In this document: piece after piece, positions 1-8,085 of the stretch
How positions within the stretch are numbered: position 1 is the first letter of the stretch
How the letters are laid out: each line of letters begins with the position of its first letter
Assembly: GCA_023461435.1 (NCBI GenBank)
Contig: JAEYLC010000010.1
Location: 372,001-436,000 of the forward strand
DNA: 64,000 bases
Origin: Bacillota bacterium
GTDB taxonomy: Bacteria; Bacillota; Clostridia; Christensenellales; SZUA-584
Direction: 5' to 3'
The notes under the pieces: generated by a model
Told to the model about the DNA's origin: nothing
Databases searched by the model: none
Seen by the model: the letters and a program-made list of their open reading frames with translations, nothing else
Made by a program: the position numbers and the translations under genes

Positions 1-155
1 CGGACATATTTGGCAAACCGCTGCACGAGCTTGTTAAGGAAGGGCTCTCAAGCAAGCTTTCGCACATGCCGGATGATGCGCGGATGAAGATACAGGAAAC
101 GCTTCAGCGCATCATCAACGAAGGCAGCGGCGGCTTGATATGCATACTGTTGTAA
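1..155 (+). CDS. spoIVA: Stage IV sporulation protein A, C-terminal end (partial)
   Basis: Only the last 50 codons lie in the window; the 5' part is off the left edge. The peptide runs from DIFGKPLHELVKEGL to a terminal EGSGGLICILL. This matches the very conserved end of SpoIVA, the ATPase that polymerises on the forespore surface, nucleates coat assembly and is tethered through SpoVM. The short C-terminal domain is the membrane and SpoVM anchoring region in Bacillus subtilis. A strong terminator starts 11 bases after the stop, so this ends its transcription unit. This is the best single piece of evidence that the organism sporulates. Identification is from recall of the C-terminal motif only. 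Confidence 0.85.
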   Translation, partial: DIFGKPLHELVKEGLSSKLSHMPDDARMKIQETLQRIINEGSGGLICILL

Positions 156-165
156 CGGTCTCCTC

Positions 166-191
166 CCCCCGCAAATGCGGGGGTTTTTTTT
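166..191 (+). terminator. Rho-independent terminator after spoIVA
   Basis: Seven-base-pair GC stem (CCCCCGC, loop AAAT, GCGGGGG) followed at once by eight T residues. Confidence 0.93.
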
Positions 192-250
192 CATCGAAAA
201 ATATGGTATTCTATATAAAATTGACTGGCAAGTAAGAGAGCGAGGCCGCG

Positions 251-709
251 ATGACTGAAGAGGTGATCAGAAAACTGCTGAACCAAATACTCAAGGATCT
301 ATTTTTTAAGATACTTAGGATTCAGGCAAAAATCGTGTCTCGCGCGGCAGAGGAGAATATCAGCCGCACGGAGATGCATACGCTCGAAGCCATCGAAGAG
401 TCGGAGTATGTGACGCTGACGCAGATTGCGGACAAGCTCTGCGTGACCAAAGCAACCGCGAGCGTGACAGTGAAACGCCTTGTGAAAAAAGGGTTCGTAA
501 AAAAAGTCAAAGAAGAAAACGACAAGCGGATCAGCACGCTCAAGCTGACCCAAAAGGGAGAAAACAGCTGCAGCAAACACCGCGAATTCCATGAAGGTCT
601 GGTCAATGGAATATTGCATGATTTCAAAATCGAAGAATATCCGCATGTCGTTAAATCACTTCAGGCGCTGCTCGATTATTTTATCAGGCTTGAGAAGAAT
701 CTGAATTAG
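251..709 (+). CDS. MarR-family transcriptional regulator
   Basis: A 152-residue protein of typical MarR length. The winged helix-turn-helix spans about residues 53-103: LTQIADKLCVTKATASV provides the HTH, and the wing carries the family's DKR pattern (DKRISTLKLT). Flanking helices at both ends would form the dimer interface. A purine-rich GAGAGCGAGG site precedes the ATG. The gene stands alone behind the spoIVA terminator and its 3' end overlaps the convergent CYTH-like gene by 26 bases. MarR proteins usually repress a neighbouring gene and respond to small phenolic or lipid ligands. No obvious target operon (efflux pump or fatty acid genes) adjoins it, so its regulon is unknown. Confidence 0.88.
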   Translation: MTEEVIRKLLNQILKDLFFKILRIQAKIVSRAAEENISRTEMHTLEAIEESEYVTLTQIADKLCVTKATASVTVKRLVKKGFVKKVKEENDKRISTLKLTQKGENSCSKHREFHEGLVNGILHDFKIEEYPHVVKSLQALLDYFIRLEKNLN

Positions 710-1472
710 GCGGAGTTTTTTCCTGCTTGGTTTTAACCCCTTGCTTTTTCTTGCCGAAGTAATCAAGAAACGCGTCGGTTTTGAGCTGGTTGTCCGTCAT
801 TAACAGATTGTATTCCGTAAGCACCTTTAGCAGATCTCTTTTGAGCTGGGTGCTTTTTTTAGTGGGAACATCAAAGGACAGTTCGGTTAAATAGCCGCTG
901 AGCTTCCAGATCTCCAGCTTGGCTTCAAGACCGTTATAGCTGCCTTTATACGTGGTGGCTACAACGGGCCCGAGGAGGGTTGATCCGCAGAGGTGAACAA
1001 AGCCTGCGTTCTTGCTTTTCCAGTCTGTAAAAATCGGCGGGCTGTTCAGTATGGCGAGACGCTTGGCTTCGGGCTCAGTCAAGTCCTCTTCCAAATCTGT
1101 AAAAACCCGCTCAAACGAGAGGCTGTATGTTTTATTGGTGTATTCGATATCAATTTCGGGTGTGAACTCAGCGGCAAACTTTTTGGCATCGTCGCTGTCG
1201 AGCATAGCTTTATAGTCCTTTTCACTGTAACGTTTTTTAATTGTGAGCTCCAGACAGCCGTCATTGAACTGGCGGTAGCGCACCGACCAGTCTTCCTTTT
1301 TCAGGTCCTGTGCGGGCGTCTCCAAATACCAGATGCTCATTGTTCCCGGTTCTTCATCGAAATCGAACAATGTCTTCATATCATCGCTGAGCGCGGTTTG
1401 ATCTTTAAGTGCCCGATTGCTATCAAGCATCAGCTTGAGTTCGGCATCGGCGATCTGTTCCTTGAGCTTCAT
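684..1472 (-). CDS. CYTH-like (triphosphate tunnel fold) protein
   Basis: A 262-residue soluble protein. The start is the ATG at 1472, which has AAAGGAG at proper spacing; the in-frame ATG six bases upstream sits too close to that site. The segment IWYLETPAQDLKKEDWSVRY followed by RQFNDG and LELTIKKR resembles the CYTH pattern of a Y-x-D/E-T-P turn, an R-x-R strand and an L-T-x-K strand. The N-terminal ExExK signature is only weakly recognisable (ELKL). CYTH proteins bind triphosphorylated substrates with divalent metal; members include thiamine triphosphatase and polyphosphatase. The C-terminal 25 residues are polar and lysine-rich. Substrate and function are unknown, and the assignment is moderate. 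Confidence 0.55.
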   Translation of the reverse strand: MKLKEQIADAELKLMLDSNRALKDQTALSDDMKTLFDFDEEPGTMSIWYLETPAQDLKKEDWSVRYRQFNDGCLELTIKKRYSEKDYKAMLDSDDAKKFAAEFTPEIDIEYTNKTYSLSFERVFTDLEEDLTEPEAKRLAILNSPPIFTDWKSKNAGFVHLCGSTLLGPVVATTYKGSYNGLEAKLEIWKLSGYLTELSFDVPTKKSTQLKRDLLKVLTEYNLLMTDNQLKTDAFLDYFGKKKQGVKTKQEKTPPNSDSSQA

Positions 1473-1842
1473 TGGCATCACTCCTTTGTTTGAATAGTGT
1501 CTGCGGATTATAACGTGATTATCCGTCAGTCCGGTAAGACGAAAATCTGGCAGATAAAAAAGACACTGCAACGCGAAACTGGCGGCATATGTGCTCATGC
1601 TCATATATTTCATTGAAGACAGGAAAAAACAATGCCGTATTGGAGTTTTAAATCTATTTAAAAATGACAGCTGATAATCAATAAACAGTGCCGCCGCGCT
1701 TAGTGCCATACCATATAATGCAAATTATCCCGTAATACTGCGAAGTTGATGGACAGTGCTGAAACATAATGATAGAAAGGAACAGTATAAGCGTATTGTG
1801 ACGTATCTTTGAGTTGCTTCGTTTTTCAGCACAAATTCATTG
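1473..1842. other. Gap without a recognised gene
   Basis: No convincing reading frame with a ribosome site is present. A TATAAT on the minus strand (1507-1512) may be the -10 element of the CYTH-like gene, though its -35 is poor. AT-rich -10-like matches near 1713 and 1770 on the plus strand lack partners. Confidence 0.4.
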
Positions 1843-1871
1843 TTGACTTTTAAAAGTCAGACTGCTAAAAT
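1843..1871 (+). promoter_or_regulatory. Sigma-A promoter overlapped by a perfect 16-bp palindrome
   Basis: TTGACT (1843-1848), exactly 17 bases, then TAAAAT (1866-1871). The perfect palindrome TGACTTTTAAAAGTCA occupies 1844-1859, covering most of the -35 and the spacer. That is where a dimeric repressor would block polymerase. The transcript would start near 1878. Confidence 0.75.
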
Positions 1872-1946
1872 ACATAACAATAAAAAGGATCGTTTTGTGA
1901 AAGCCGCGGCCCGGTAAAAAGTAAATATTCGTATAATTTTGTATGC

Positions 1947-1984
1947 AAAGACGCAGTTAGGGTTTCCTATGCTGCGCCTTTTTT
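1947..1984 (+). terminator. Hairpin with T-run upstream of the PucR-type gene
   Basis: AAAG-a-CGCAG pairs with CTGCG-c-CTTT, with an inner AGG/CCT pairing and a run of six T residues (1979-1984). It lies about 105 bases after the predicted start of the 1843 promoter and 116 bases before the PucR-type ATG. It could end a short RNA or act as an attenuator. Confidence 0.6.
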
Positions 1985-2099
1985 GTTTTGATCAATGCGG
2001 CAGTGCTGTGTGACGGTGGCGGTCCGTACTCTGGCGGGAATAAAGGCTAACACCGTTGCATCGATTGAAAGCTCTATTGAGCGGATTGTGAGGAAGAGT

Positions 2100-3251
2100 A
2101 TGGCGATGATATTGGGCAGACTTTGTGAAAGAGGTGAAAGCGCGTACGGCATGAAGCTGCTTGCGGGCGCGGCCGGTTTGAATAATTTTGTCAGGTGGGT
2201 GCATATCATCGAGAATATCGAAGCGCCGCTTTTCCTGCATGGCAACGAGCTTGTGTTCACCACGGGCATTGCTCAAACGGGAACGCGGCGGCTCGGCGAA
2301 TTTGTCGCAGGCCTGCGCGAGAGCAACGCGGCCGGATTGGTGGTCAATCTGGGGCCGTATATGGATTCGGTGCCGGAGAAGGTGACCGACTACTGTGAAA
2401 AGCACGGATTTCCGCTGTTCACAGTGCCGCGGAGAGCGTCCTTGATGGATATCACATATGATTTTTGCCATCAGATATTTGCCAGTGAAGAAATTGAAGT
2501 GGGGCTTGCCATGGCTTTTATCAACCTCATATTTGAGCCGCATGATGAAAAAGCCTATCGCTATACGCTCGAAAAGCGGGATTTTCTTGAAACCGACTAT
2601 TATTGTGTGGCAGCGCTGCATATTCAGCCGGATCCGCAGGCCGAAGACGAGCTAGGCAGCTTGAAATATCTCGCGCAAAGAATACTCAATAAGCCGGGAA
2701 ATGAATTCAGCCTATTTGTTCATGACAAAAGGCTTATTGTGATATTCAAGGATTATCAGCCAAAGCAGGCCGATAAATTCTTCTCGGAGCTTCAAGCGAA
2801 CTTTGCCGCCTCCAATCACGGCGGCCGCCTGCATGCAGGCGTCAGCCCCGCGGGAGAGGGCTACAGTTTTGTGACGGAAGGGTACCATAAGGCCATTTCG
2901 GCGCTTAAGGTGGCGGAGGTGCGCGACGAATCCTGCGTGTATTATCAGAACCTTGACCTTTATAAGCTGCTGATTTCGGTTGGAAGCAATCAGGTCTTGA
3001 AGGAAATGTACCAGGAGAGCCTCGGCCCGCTGGAGAAGTTCGATCAGGAGAACGGGACCGATTATATGAACTCGCTGCGGTGTTACCTTGAGCACAATTC
3101 GAGCGTACAGGAGGTGGCGCAGCTCACGTTTGTGCACCGCAATACGATCAATTACAAAATCAGGCGCATTCGCGAGATACTCGACTGCGAGCTCACACAG
3201 GAGAACAGGCTCCGGTTCATGCTCGCGTTTTACATCCGCGATCTGCTGTAA
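2100..3251 (+). CDS. PucR-type transcriptional regulator
   Basis: A 383-residue protein. The N-terminal 120 residues match the PucR (purine catabolism regulator) sensor fold: LAGAAGLNNFVRWVHIIEN then a GNELVFTTG strand. A central linker of the GGDEF-like CdaR kind follows. The C-terminal 60 residues carry the PucR HTH_30 domain (VAQLTFVHRNTINYKIRRI). The chosen ATG follows GAGGAAGAGT; the frame is open about 100 bases further upstream but has no ribosome site there. It is probably read from the operator-bearing promoter at 1843. The iron alcohol dehydrogenase 137 bases downstream on the same strand is the natural candidate target. Family members sense purine breakdown products, sugar acids or amino compounds; the ligand here is not evident. 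Confidence 0.85.
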   Translation: MAMILGRLCERGESAYGMKLLAGAAGLNNFVRWVHIIENIEAPLFLHGNELVFTTGIAQTGTRRLGEFVAGLRESNAAGLVVNLGPYMDSVPEKVTDYCEKHGFPLFTVPRRASLMDITYDFCHQIFASEEIEVGLAMAFINLIFEPHDEKAYRYTLEKRDFLETDYYCVAALHIQPDPQAEDELGSLKYLAQRILNKPGNEFSLFVHDKRLIVIFKDYQPKQADKFFSELQANFAASNHGGRLHAGVSPAGEGYSFVTEGYHKAISALKVAEVRDESCVYYQNLDLYKLLISVGSNQVLKEMYQESLGPLEKFDQENGTDYMNSLRCYLEHNSSVQEVAQLTFVHRNTINYKIRRIREILDCELTQENRLRFMLAFYIRDLL

Positions 3252-3388
3252 AATAAGAAAGCGTTCATTTCAGGCATTTCTTCGGAAATTATGGTAAAAT
3301 AAGAACGCGCGTGATGACAGCGCCAATACGCTCGATATGGGCTATGGCGCTTTATCTTGTTGCGACATCGCTTCAAAGGAGAGACGGA

Positions 3389-4486
3389 ATGAACATATCA
3401 TTTAAGATGCCGGCAAAGGTTTTGATGGGACGTGGAATCGTGCGCAAGAGCGCTGGTGAGCTGAAAGGTCTTGGGAAAAAAGCGCTGATCGTCACAGGCG
3501 CGCATTCGGCAAAGGCCAATGGATCGCAGGACGATGTGATTGCGGCGCTCACGCAAAACGGTCAGGGCTATGCGGTTTACGACAAGGTGATGAGCAACCC
3601 CACAATCGCGTCCGTCTATGACGGGGCGGCTTTGGCGAGGAAAGAAGGCTGCGATTTCGTGGTTGCCATCGGCGGCGGATCACCGATGGACGCGGCCAAA
3701 GCGATCGCGCTGCTCTCATGTCAGGACATTCCCGAGAGCGAGCTGTTTTCGGGGCGTTACAGCGCGGATGTGCTGCCGATGGTGCACATCCCCACAACGG
3801 CGGGAACCGGCTCCGAGGTGACGCCGTATGCGGTACTCACCAATGACGCGGCTCAAACCAAGGCGTCGCTGGCTTCGCCGATGCTGTTTCCGCAGGTCGC
3901 GCTGCTCGATGCGGGGTATACACAAGGGCTGCCGCTCCATGTGACGATCAACACGGCAGTGGACGCGCTGTCGCACGCAGTGGAAGGAATGCTGACGGTG
4001 CGCGCCTGTGCCATGACCGATCTGCTCGCGGCGGAAAGCATTAAGAATATATCATACTGCTTCGACGCGATGAAACAAAACGCGCTGACATATGAATTTC
4101 GCGAGAAGCTGCTTTACGCGTCGATGCTCGGCGGCATGGTCATCGCGAATACGGGCACGACGATCGTTCACCCGATGGGATATCCGCTGACTTACTTCAA
4201 ACATACCGATCACGGACGCGCGAACGGTTTGCTGCTGCCCGCGTTTTTTGAATATCTCTTAAAAAACGGTGTGGAAAAGCTGACGCAGATACTCTCGCTG
4301 ATGGGCTTTATGTCGGTAGACGCGTTCAGGAACACAATGAACGAGCTGCTTGGAGAAAAAGAGAAGCTGACAAAGCAGGAAATTGCCGATTATTCTAAGA
4401 TCGCCGTGAAAGCAAAGAACATCGGCAACACGATCGTGCCGCCGACCGAGCAGGATATCGCCTCGATGTACGAGGCCAGCTGTTAA
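3389..4486 (+). CDS. Iron-containing alcohol dehydrogenase
   Basis: A 365-residue group III (Fe-ADH) oxidoreductase. The nucleotide site is GGGSPMDAAKA (residues 95-105), followed by PTTAGTGSEVTP. Metal ligands are recognisable as D192 and H196 (DALSHAVEG), H261 (HPMGYPL) and H275 (HTDHG). These enzymes interconvert alcohols and aldehydes with NAD(P)H, usually in fermentation or diol breakdown. The start was taken at the ATG after AAAGGAGAGACGG; the frame extends 26 codons upstream without a ribosome site. The usual HxxxHPLG segment is altered to VHPMGYPLTYFKH, so substrate range may differ from the butanol and 1,3-propanediol enzymes. It may be controlled by the PucR-type protein upstream. 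Confidence 0.9.
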   Translation: MNISFKMPAKVLMGRGIVRKSAGELKGLGKKALIVTGAHSAKANGSQDDVIAALTQNGQGYAVYDKVMSNPTIASVYDGAALARKEGCDFVVAIGGGSPMDAAKAIALLSCQDIPESELFSGRYSADVLPMVHIPTTAGTGSEVTPYAVLTNDAAQTKASLASPMLFPQVALLDAGYTQGLPLHVTINTAVDALSHAVEGMLTVRACAMTDLLAAESIKNISYCFDAMKQNALTYEFREKLLYASMLGGMVIANTGTTIVHPMGYPLTYFKHTDHGRANGLLLPAFFEYLLKNGVEKLTQILSLMGFMSVDAFRNTMNELLGEKEKLTKQEIADYSKIAVKAKNIGNTIVPPTEQDIASMYEASC

Positions 4487-4509
4487 TATTCAATCATGAA
4501 GCCATAAAG

Positions 4510-4631
4510 CCTTCTCCTCAGAGGAGAAGGTGGCGCGAAGCGACGGATGAGGTGGCATAAATACTGCCTATACAATGACCTCATCAGTTGTTTGTCGGCG
4601 ACAGCAGTTGCTGGGTCGCCTTAAAGGCGAC
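4510..4631. repeat. Intergenic palindromic repeat element
   Basis: A cluster of nested inverted repeats: CCTTCTCCTC/GAGGAGAAGG around a single A (4510-4530); GATGAGGT (4546-4553) with ACCTCATC (4578-4585), enclosing GGCA/TGCC; and GTCGCC/GGCGAC (4615-4631). The order 'CCTTCTCC..GGAGAAGG, then GATGAGGT' resembles short interspersed repeats common between genes in Clostridia. A related hairpin lies at 61034-61051. No reading frame is present. Confidence 0.65.
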
Positions 4632-4784
4632 GCAAGCTGAATAAAGACTAGACTGTTAAAGCCTGCACTGGAACTGAATCCTGCTTAATAAACACGAACC
4701 AGCTTTCCCGCCGCACATTGGCGGACTCGCACGAATAAAATAGTCATGACCAAAGGCGATCTTTCGCGGAAAGGGCGTGGCGTG

Positions 4785-6056
4785 ATGCGTGTATTAAGAC
4801 TGGGAATGAGCGGTACGGATGTGCAGGAGATTCAATCGCTGCTCAAAAGGCTGGGGCTTGATCCGGGGCCGGTGGACGGCGTATTCGGACGACGCACGCA
4901 GCAAGCTGTTATGGCGTTTCAGCGGCGTTTCGGGCTCGCGGCGGACGGCATCGTCGGGCTCAATACTTACCGCGCCATGGAATCGTTCCTGATGGGCTAT
5001 GATACTCACACCATACGCCCGGGCGATACGCTGTATGCCATCGCGAGAAGCTACGGCGTGAATCCCGAGCTGATACGGGCCGCCAATGCCGGAATCAACG
5101 CAAACAACCTCATGGTTGGCCAGCGGATCAGAGTGCCGTATGGCATTGATGTGGTGTCGACGGATGTGGATTATACATACGACATTCTGCAGCGGAACGT
5201 GGCGGCGCTCAAGGCGCTCTATCCGTTTATCGAAACGGGCGTGGCGGGGCAGAGCGTGCTCGGGCGGAACCTCTATTATATCCGGCTCGGTACGGGAAGT
5301 CATCAGGTTTTTTACAACGGCGCGCACCACGCGCTCGAATGGATCACTTCTCCGCTGCTCATGAAATTCGCCGAGGATTTTGCGCGAAGCTACGCGCTGA
5401 ATCAGAGGATCGCGGGGTATGTGCCGAGCGAAATCTGGAACCAGAGCAGCATCTACATCATTCCGATGGTAAACCCGGACGGTGTCGATCTTGTGCTGAA
5501 CGGCCTTGCGCCGTCGAACCCTTATTACAATGATCTCATAACGTGGAACAAAGGGAACAGTGATTTTTCCGCCGACTGGCAGGCCAACAACCGCGGCGTC
5601 GATCTCAATCACAACTACGACGCGGCATGGGAGGAATCAAAAGCGGGTGAAGCGGCGCTCGGAATCACGGGCCCCGGGCCTACGCGCTTTTCCGGCCCGT
5701 ATCCGGTGTCGGAGCCCGAAACGCGTGCCATCGTGGACTTTACGCGCAGCCATGATTTCCGGCTTGTGCTCGCCTATCACAGTCAGGGTCAGGTGATATT
5801 CTGGAATTTTCAGAACATGGCCACGCAGGAGGCGAGAGACATCGGCGGAGCGCTGGCGCAAGCCAGCGGTTATACGCTCGAAGAAGCCTCGGGCATCGCC
5901 TCATACGCGGGATTCAAGGACTGGTTCGTGAAGGAATACCGGCGTCCCGGTTATACGGTTGAGGTGGGGCTGGGCAAAAATCCGCTGCCCATATCACAGT
6001 TCGATGAAATATATGGCGACAATCTGCCGCTGCTGCTGCTGGCATCGGTGATTTAG
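4785..6056 (+). CDS. LysM/peptidoglycan-binding M14 peptidase (probable gamma-D-glutamyl-diamino acid endopeptidase)
   Basis: A 423-residue protein with three parts: a PG_binding_1 domain (about 1-65, GLDPGPVDGVFG), a LysM motif (about 74-118, HTIRPGDTLYAIARSYGVN) and a zinc carboxypeptidase M14 domain (about 128-423). Zinc ligands are visible as H182-x-x-E185, with the later His in LAYHSQG. NNRGVDLNHNYD carries the substrate-binding Asn-Arg pair, and the catalytic Glu is in YTVEVGLG. Related enzymes (ENP1 of Lysinibacillus sphaericus) cut the stem peptide of cortex or wall peptidoglycan during sporulation. No signal peptide is seen, so it may act in the mother cell. The start was taken at ATG 4785 (ribosome site AAAGGG); an upstream in-frame ATG at 4746 has none. 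Confidence 0.9.
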   Translation: MRVLRLGMSGTDVQEIQSLLKRLGLDPGPVDGVFGRRTQQAVMAFQRRFGLAADGIVGLNTYRAMESFLMGYDTHTIRPGDTLYAIARSYGVNPELIRAANAGINANNLMVGQRIRVPYGIDVVSTDVDYTYDILQRNVAALKALYPFIETGVAGQSVLGRNLYYIRLGTGSHQVFYNGAHHALEWITSPLLMKFAEDFARSYALNQRIAGYVPSEIWNQSSIYIIPMVNPDGVDLVLNGLAPSNPYYNDLITWNKGNSDFSADWQANNRGVDLNHNYDAAWEESKAGEAALGITGPGPTRFSGPYPVSEPETRAIVDFTRSHDFRLVLAYHSQGQVIFWNFQNMATQEARDIGGALAQASGYTLEEASGIASYAGFKDWFVKEYRRPGYTVEVGLGKNPLPISQFDEIYGDNLPLLLLASVI

Positions 6057-6091
6057 CGATAAAAAAGCTCAAGAAAATGAGACGCGATCCG

Positions 6092-7744
6092 CTAGACAGC
6101 CGCGTGATAAACGGTGATGCGGTCTTTTCCTTCGTTTTTAGACGCATACAGCGGGGTGTCAACTCTCTCAAATACGCTGACAGCGTCCTCGGTATTCGAG
6201 ACATAGTAGATGCCGCATGAGAATGTCACACGGATATCCTGTCCGTCGTAATAAAGCGAATTCTCTTTGAGCTTTGCCTGAATTTTCTTGACGGCTTCGC
6301 GTGCGTTCGCGGCACTGCACTTCGGGAAAATGATGAAAAATTCGTCGCCGCCGTATCTGAACACGATGTCCGTGCTGCGAACGCCGTTTGAAAGGCTCTG
6401 AGCGATATATTGAATGATGGTATCGCCAAAGCGGTGGCCGTATGTATCGTTGATGTTCTTGAAATCGTCAACATCGAGCATCGCGACCGAATAGGGGGGA
6501 GGAGTCTGCATCAGCACGTCGAGCAGGTATCTGTGATTATAAAGCCCCGTCATAACATCGGTAATGGAAGCAAGGTAGCTTTCCTGATGCGCATCGTTCA
6601 TGAGCTTAAGCTGCTGGTCCTTGTTCACGAATTCCCTGAAGAACAGTATAATCGATGTCGATGAGAAAATAAAAGCGTAGGTAAACGGCGTACTCACACT
6701 GAAAAGCCGACCCGTGATCGTCATATAGATATCGATCAGTGCGCACAGCAGCAGGCACACATGGCCGATCAGAAACATTTTGGCTTCATCCGTTTTTTTA
6801 AAGTATCTGACAGATGTGACAATCCAGCTCGCCAAATTGACAAGAATAAGCAAATCATAATAATTATAAAAAGCTTTAAATGTGATCATATCATGGATGA
6901 TCAGCGCGCCCAGCAAATAGCCGGATATTGTGACAACGGAGAATATGAGGCTGACTTTTCGGTGGAAAATGCGATACATGCCAAGCGACGCGAAAGATAT
7001 CGCCGCATACAGACATCCGAAAATCAGCTTCTTATATGTTAAATAATCCAGAGGCACATAGTTAAATGTCGTATAATCGAGCAAATAGCCGCCGAGGAAC
7101 AAAATCGCGAGCCCGAAATACACAAAGGATTGATTTTTTGGCGATGACATTAAAAACAGCTTGAAGACAATGATGCTTGCGAAAATGCAAAAACCGATGG
7201 AGAGAATGATGATGCCTTCCGTAAAGAACTTCGCATAACACATATGCCTGCCGAGATCGGATGCGGGGAGTATAAAAACGGGCATAAATGAAAGCCCCCT
7301 GTCGTAAAGACTCAGCATTTCAATGCTCAGTATATTGTCATCCTCAACGAGATCACGGTCGAAATAAAAAGCATCGACAGAATTCCAGATGTTGCTATTG
7401 CCTTTTTCCATATCGCCCACTGTCCCCAAAAAAGCGCCGTTAAAATAAATGCTGTACGCCTGACCGTTGAGTTGGCTGAGCATCACGGCGTAATCACCCT
7501 CGTCTGAAAAAGACAGATCGTTTTTTGCGATATGTGCACTGAACGTCATTTTCTGTTCATCCTCATGGCTCAAAAGCTGATATGAAAGGGGGATGTCGCC
7601 GCATCTTAAAGCGTCGGCACTGATTGAAAGGCCATTCGGTTGAAAAGAATCGAACCACAAATAAGACAGCAAATTAAAAATAATGCCGAGACAAATTATG
7701 AAACCGTAAAAAAAGAGTATTTTATGAGATTGAACAAACTTCAT
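6092..7744 (-). CDS. Membrane diguanylate cyclase (7TM-DISM sensor with GGDEF domain)
   Basis: A 550-residue protein that should make c-di-GMP from two GTP. An N-terminal membrane anchor is followed by an extracytoplasmic jelly-roll-like region (about 40-165), then seven hydrophobic segments (7TM-DISM arrangement, about 180-375) and a C-terminal GGDEF domain. The active-site loop is intact (RYGGDEF, GGDEF about 464-468). RSTD five residues before it is a canonical RxxD inhibitory site, so product feedback is likely. No EAL domain is present. The ribosome site GAGGTG precedes the ATG. A 12-bp inverted repeat lies 70-100 bases upstream and may be an operator. It could feed the PilZ-containing synthase at 26.0 kb; that link is inference. 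Confidence 0.93.
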   Translation of the reverse strand: MKFVQSHKILFFYGFIICLGIIFNLLSYLWFDSFQPNGLSISADALRCGDIPLSYQLLSHEDEQKMTFSAHIAKNDLSFSDEGDYAVMLSQLNGQAYSIYFNGAFLGTVGDMEKGNSNIWNSVDAFYFDRDLVEDDNILSIEMLSLYDRGLSFMPVFILPASDLGRHMCYAKFFTEGIIILSIGFCIFASIIVFKLFLMSSPKNQSFVYFGLAILFLGGYLLDYTTFNYVPLDYLTYKKLIFGCLYAAISFASLGMYRIFHRKVSLIFSVVTISGYLLGALIIHDMITFKAFYNYYDLLILVNLASWIVTSVRYFKKTDEAKMFLIGHVCLLLCALIDIYMTITGRLFSVSTPFTYAFIFSSTSIILFFREFVNKDQQLKLMNDAHQESYLASITDVMTGLYNHRYLLDVLMQTPPPYSVAMLDVDDFKNINDTYGHRFGDTIIQYIAQSLSNGVRSTDIVFRYGGDEFFIIFPKCSAANAREAVKKIQAKLKENSLYYDGQDIRVTFSCGIYYVSNTEDAVSVFERVDTPLYASKNEGKDRITVYHAAV

Positions 7745-7814
7745 TAGCTAAGCACCTCTTTCGGCCGTCTTTTTTATGCCGACAGAATCATTGCTTATAA
7801 TTATTCTTAAATGT

Positions 7815-7844
7815 ATTATTTTGACGAAAAACGTCAAATAATAT
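7815..7844. promoter_or_regulatory. Inverted repeat upstream of the diguanylate cyclase
   Basis: TATTATTTTGACG, loop AAAAA, CGTCAAATAATA: twelve pairs with one extra T in the left arm. No T-run follows on either strand, so it is not a terminator. The right arm extends to ACGTCAAATAATAT, which recurs upstream of the chemoreceptor at 16693-16706. Confidence 0.5.
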
Positions 7845-7926
7845 CAACTTATGGGATTATACATCAAAGAGAGAAATTAATCAAAAAAATATTTTTCAAA
7901 GCAAAGATTTTTTAAACAATCGGCGC

Positions 7927-7955
7927 TTGCATTCGGTTTTTGCATATGCTAGACT
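7927..7955 (+). promoter_or_regulatory. Probable promoter of the cold-shock gene
   Basis: TTGCAT (7927-7932), 17 bases, TAGACT (7950-7955). Transcription would begin near 7962 and give an untranslated leader of about 125 bases. Confidence 0.5.
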
Positions 7956-7987
7956 ATAAAAGATATTTCAGAATGTACGAATTGATT

Positions 7988-8046
7988 CACATGTATTTGC
8001 CAGTCATGTGTTCGTAACATGGTTGACAAATACATGTGTTTTTTTT
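7988..8046 (+). promoter_or_regulatory. Structured leader of the cold-shock gene (long hairpin plus T-run)
   Basis: A perfect 12-bp inverted repeat, CACATGTATTTG (7988-7999) with CAAATACATGTG (8027-8038), encloses a second stem CATGT/ACATG. It is followed directly by eight T residues (8039-8046). It has terminator form but lies inside the predicted leader, 40 bases before the start codon. An attenuator or a temperature-responsive leader are both possible. Confidence 0.6.
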
Positions 8047-8085
8047 GCAGGACGGGATATAATAGAAAAAGAGGAGGTATCTTTG

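Noticed and set aside
8058..8063. TATAAT just upstream of the csp ribosome site as its promoter
   Set aside because: No -35 partner, and the predicted start would fall on the Shine-Dalgarno sequence. TTGCAT-17-TAGACT at 7927 is preferred.
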